DNA of 6,497 bases from Limnochordia bacterium. Its GTDB lineage: Bacteria > Bacillota > Limnochordia > Darwinibacteriales > SLO01. Made by a program: the position numbers and the translations under genes. The stretch is taken from the NCBI GenBank assembly GCA_007132635.1, contig SLOG01000327.1, positions 1-6,497 of the forward strand, read 5' to 3'. Shown here one piece after another: positions 4,320 to 6,497 of the stretch. The notes beneath the pieces were generated by a model. The model worked only from the letters and a program-made list of their open reading frames with translations. It made no database searches and had not been told where the DNA came from. How positions within the stretch are numbered: the first letter of the stretch is position 1; each line of letters starts with the position of its first letter.

Positions 4320-5582
4320 TCAATCTAAACGAATGCCGGTTTGACTGTGCGCGAGAGTCACAGCCATGTATACAGCGATACCAAGCAATATACTGGTTAG
4401 CACAAACAGAGTATAGTACCCAAACCAGGTGGCCAGTATCCCACCCAAAACCGGCGCCAAGGCCACGGGCGCCCGCACCATATTCATGAGCCCGGTATAG
4501 AGCGTCCGTTCGGCAGCAGGCACAACGTCCAGGGTGTAGTTTAGAAATGTGGGCCACCCGTTTATGTGCATCCCCACGAGAAAGAACAGAATTAGGTACG
4601 CAGCGAATGCGATGGACGCAGGCAGCAATAGGCCAGTCAAAAGGGCGATGACCGGCGGTGCTGACGTAACGGAACAGACGGTAAGGATGCCGCGATGATG
4701 GCCCCAACGATCCCCGATCCAGCCCCACAGCATACCCCCAACGATGCCCCCCATGATCTGGGCGGACAAGAAGAAACCGACATCACTCTGGGAAAATCCC
4801 AGCTGCGTCTGCCCGAACACGACGAAAAAGGGCATGCTGAGAAACAGCATGCTGTGAAGGACCGATACAGCCATAGCGCGAGCAAACAAGCGATTGGCTA
4901 GGAAATAACCCGGGATGTTCTTGATGAAATCCCAGGTTCTGTCCCGCGCCATGACAGGACTGGGCTTTTCCTCAACAAAAAGAAATACAAGAATCGTCGT
5001 TGAGAAAAGAAAAGCCGCTAAGAAAAAAAGAATGCCATAGTTTCCGGGGAAACCTGGAGTCTTTAGTTCAAGAATCTGACGAACTAGTCCCCCAGCAAAG
5101 ACCGCGATGAGCCCAGCAGAGACCTGGATGATCGCGAAAAACCGCCCCCTCTGATGCGACTCAATGCTCTTCCCCATCAGATCAACCCAGGCGATACCGA
5201 CCAAACCATCGACAAACCAGAACAAGAATTTCACTACCACAACGACAAGCGCCGCTAACCACCATTGATCCACCGACACAACGAACATCAATCCGGCAGC
5301 CAGCCAAATCGGCAGCCTGCCCAGGGAACTGCCGACCAACACAAACTTCCTCTTATAAGGCATGGTGCGGATTAGATTGGCAGCAAACAAAGAAGCTACG
5401 AAGGCGCCAAGATGCGGCGCCATTCCGATCAACCCGACCAGGACACTTGAGCCTGTCAGGTTGTAAACGAGTAGGGGAAGGATTGTGTTCCCATCAAAGA
5501 AAACTAATGCGACCGTGAAGAAAACACCTTCAAACAGCAGCAGTAGATATGTACGCAGGCGTTTGTCTGCAAAAATCGTCAT
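4320..5582 (-). CDS. Major facilitator superfamily permease
   Basis: This 420-residue integral membrane transporter has about 12 hydrophobic segments, as expected for MFS proteins (400-450 residues). Segments are visible at roughly 13-28, 47-67, 80-103, 107-131, 148-168 and 182-203. A hydrophilic central loop (204-236, starting EEKPSPVMARDR) follows, then a second half from about 237 to 415. The loop after segment 2 (RTMPYKRKF, 72-80) is a degenerate form of the basic MFS motif A. IAWVDLMGK...RGRFF (130-149) resembles a conserved stretch in uncharacterised Bacillota/Chloroflexota MFS members. WGWIGDRWGHHRG in the second half is a clear motif-A-like repeat (G-x-x-x-D-R-x-G-x-x-R). Substrate and direction cannot be read from sequence; drug efflux or sugar/metabolite transport are both possible. 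ATG 5582 has GAGGAG (5591-5596) 8 nt upstream. The gene starts 18 bp after the barrel protein, so the two form an operon. Its stop lies 8 bp from that of the convergent EF-G-like gene. Confidence 0.9.
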   Translation of the reverse strand: MTIFADKRLRTYLLLLFEGVFFTVALVFFDGNTILPLLVYNLTGSSVLVGLIGMAPHLGAFVASLFAANLIRTMPYKRKFVLVGSSLGRLPIWLAAGLMFVVSVDQWWLAALVVVVVKFLFWFVDGLVGIAWVDLMGKSIESHQRGRFFAIIQVSAGLIAVFAGGLVRQILELKTPGFPGNYGILFFLAAFLFSTTILVFLFVEEKPSPVMARDRTWDFIKNIPGYFLANRLFARAMAVSVLHSMLFLSMPFFVVFGQTQLGFSQSDVGFFLSAQIMGGIVGGMLWGWIGDRWGHHRGILTVCSVTSAPPVIALLTGLLLPASIAFAAYLILFFLVGMHINGWPTFLNYTLDVVPAAERTLYTGLMNMVRAPVALAPVLGGILATWFGYYTLFVLTSILLGIAVYMAVTLAHSQTGIRLD

Positions 5583-5598
5583 TCAACTGTCTCCTCAG

Positions 5599-5608
5599 CA
5601 CTATAGTG
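5599..5608. repeat. Perfect 10-bp palindrome CACTATAGTG at the barrel/MFS gene junction
   Basis: CACTATAGTG (5599-5608) is self-complementary and includes the stop codon of the barrel gene. It lies 2 bp from the MFS Shine-Dalgarno. The 9-mer GCACTATAG at its left end (5598-5606) recurs at 5641-5649, inside the 3' end of the barrel gene, where it is framed by GCGC on each side. Confidence 0.6.
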
Positions 5609-6458
5609 TCCCTCTCTCTGTAGCGTTCGCCTGGCTGAGCGCACTATAGCGCACCACGTATTCCCGATTTAGGGCAGGCTGATCCTCGTATTTCGGGTAC
5701 ATTCCCACAATAATACCATCGTTGGGTTTGATGTTGGCCAAGGTGTCGCGAAAGGCTGCTTCCACAGATTCCTGTCGGTCACACAACCTCCCAGCTGCCA
5801 GGATCTTGAAGGCCAGACAAGGTTTCTCCGTCTTTTGCATCACCTCATACATCCTCGGGGGATCACTTTCCAGGTAGACTTCGGCTACTGGGAGGGGTAC
5901 GTGACCCAGCAGCTGCTGCAGCTCATCTCGCGTGCGGTGCCTCTCATAGACGCAGCACATAAAGGCATCCACATCCCAATCCTCTTCGAGAATGGTCTCC
6001 ATAGCAGCCGGCATATGCGTCGATACACCAACGAGCATACCAGCATCTCGAATGCGCCGACAGTACTCCCGCACCTGTTGGAGACGCCCTTCCTTGAAAT
6101 AGCTATCTGTGAACTCGCCGTGATGAAACACGGCAATGGTACCTGCTGCCGCCAAACGCTCCAGGGTATCCTCTGCCTCCTTCGGTTCCCCCGCCAGGGA
6201 TAGGAAGTCCATCTCCACTCCTCGGGCGCGCAGGGCCTCGTACCAGGACAGATTGCCCAACCCTGACTGCCAAGCATTAATCCCGATCCTTGCACAGTCT
6301 TCGAGATGCTCCAACACCTTGTCCGTAGAGAAGTACTCCCGCATCTGTTCGTTGGTGAACCGACTGAGATGGGAACCGCCATTGATGGTGTTCGCTCCAA
6401 CAATGAGCCGTGACACTTCGTGAGAACCTAATCGCAGGGTGGGCAGCGTGCTCTGCAT
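5601..6458 (-). CDS. Aldo/keto-reductase-like TIM-barrel protein of unknown function
   Basis: This is a 285-residue soluble protein. The N-terminus (LRLGSHEVSRLIVGANTINGGSH, about 8-30) follows the 'LG..EVSRLGLG.' first-strand pattern of aldo/keto reductases. Later blocks match a conserved family of barrel proteins known from Chloroflexota, planctomycetes and related genomes: CARIGINAWQSG (55-66), FHHGEFTD (111-118), GVSTHMP (144-150), WDVDAFMCCVY (161-171), KPCLAFKILAAGR (212-224) and NDGIIVGMYPKYEDQ (246-260). The paired histidines in FHHGE and the late Lys218 are plausible catalytic residues. I do not see the canonical Asp-Tyr-Lys-His tetrad in its usual spacing, so redox activity is uncertain and isomerase or hydrolase roles are open. 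An upstream in-frame ATG at 6488 exists, but CCTCCTC (6467-6473; GAGGAGG on this strand) lies 8 nt before ATG 6458, so the shorter form is chosen. It is followed after 18 bp by the MFS gene, suggesting processing of whatever that permease carries. No promoter is visible within the 39 bp left upstream. Confidence 0.75.
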   Translation of the reverse strand: MQSTLPTLRLGSHEVSRLIVGANTINGGSHLSRFTNEQMREYFSTDKVLEHLEDCARIGINAWQSGLGNLSWYEALRARGVEMDFLSLAGEPKEAEDTLERLAAAGTIAVFHHGEFTDSYFKEGRLQQVREYCRRIRDAGMLVGVSTHMPAAMETILEEDWDVDAFMCCVYERHRTRDELQQLLGHVPLPVAEVYLESDPPRMYEVMQKTEKPCLAFKILAAGRLCDRQESVEAAFRDTLANIKPNDGIIVGMYPKYEDQPALNREYVVRYSALSQANATERGTL

Positions 6459-6466
6459 ATTTGTGA

Positions 6467-6473
6467 CCTCCTC
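6467..6473 (-). promoter_or_regulatory. Ribosome binding site deciding the barrel protein start
   Basis: The minus strand reads GAGGAGG here, 8 nt before ATG 6458. The longer frame from ATG 6488 would translate this site as PEEV, a common sign that the upstream ATG is not used. Confidence 0.85.
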
Positions 6474-6497
6474 AGGGTTTTCTTTCATTGTGCAGAC

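Noticed and set aside
6459..6488. Longer start of the barrel protein at ATG 6488
   Set aside because: The added residues translate through a perfect GAGGAGG located 8 nt before ATG 6458.

Overview
The window is bacterial chromosome of moderate GC with tight gene packing. Almost every gene has a strong Shine-Dalgarno sequence (GGAGG type, about 8 nt before the start), GTG starts occur, and there is one exact sigma-70-type consensus promoter and a perfect intrinsic terminator. The mix of genes suggests Bacillota (Clostridia or Bacilli-like) or Chloroflexota: a zinc-less exported MsrB, an Alicyclobacillus/Paenibacillus-style Tet-like EF-G paralogue, and an aldo/keto-reductase-like barrel protein. 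I cannot settle the phylum from the sequence alone. No phage, transposon, CRISPR, tRNA or rRNA signal was seen.

Layout. (1) Bases 1-79 hold the last codons of a plus-strand gene that looks like the C-terminus of a DUF2087 protein. (2) Bases 101-392 are a self-contained small unit. A consensus promoter is embedded in an 11-bp dyad, a LacI-operator-like inverted repeat sits at the predicted transcription start, a 35-codon ORF follows a perfect AAGGAGG, and a 16-bp perfect hairpin terminator closes the unit. (3) On the minus strand, 395-949 encodes a secreted or membrane-anchored methionine-(R)-sulfoxide reductase (MsrB) with a single cysteine. (4) Divergently, 1069-1650 encodes a small SAM-dependent methyltransferase. 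The 119-bp region between these two genes contains a palindrome and a direct repeat. (5) After a 203-bp spacer come a short flavodoxin-fold protein (1854-2321) and, 31 bp on, a 652-residue EF-G-like ribosomal protection protein of the Tet(M)/Tet(O) superfamily (2353-4311). (6) Convergent to this pair, with only 8 bp between stop codons, is a minus-strand two-gene operon: a TIM-barrel protein of the aldo/keto-reductase-like type (5601-6458), followed by an MFS permease (4320-5582).

How they may work together. The plus-strand pair flavodoxin plus ribosomal protection protein is probably co-transcribed. The facing operon pairs a barrel enzyme with a 12-TM permease, which suggests uptake or export of a small molecule coupled to its conversion. 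The ribosomal protection protein and the permease could both belong to a resistance or self-protection locus, but that is inference. The domain IV tip loop of the EF-G-like protein differs from that of classical Tet(M)/Tet(O), so tetracycline resistance should not be assumed. The least explained parts are the 35-aa ORF with its unusually strong and doubly palindromic promoter region, and the 3' partner pair on the minus strand.
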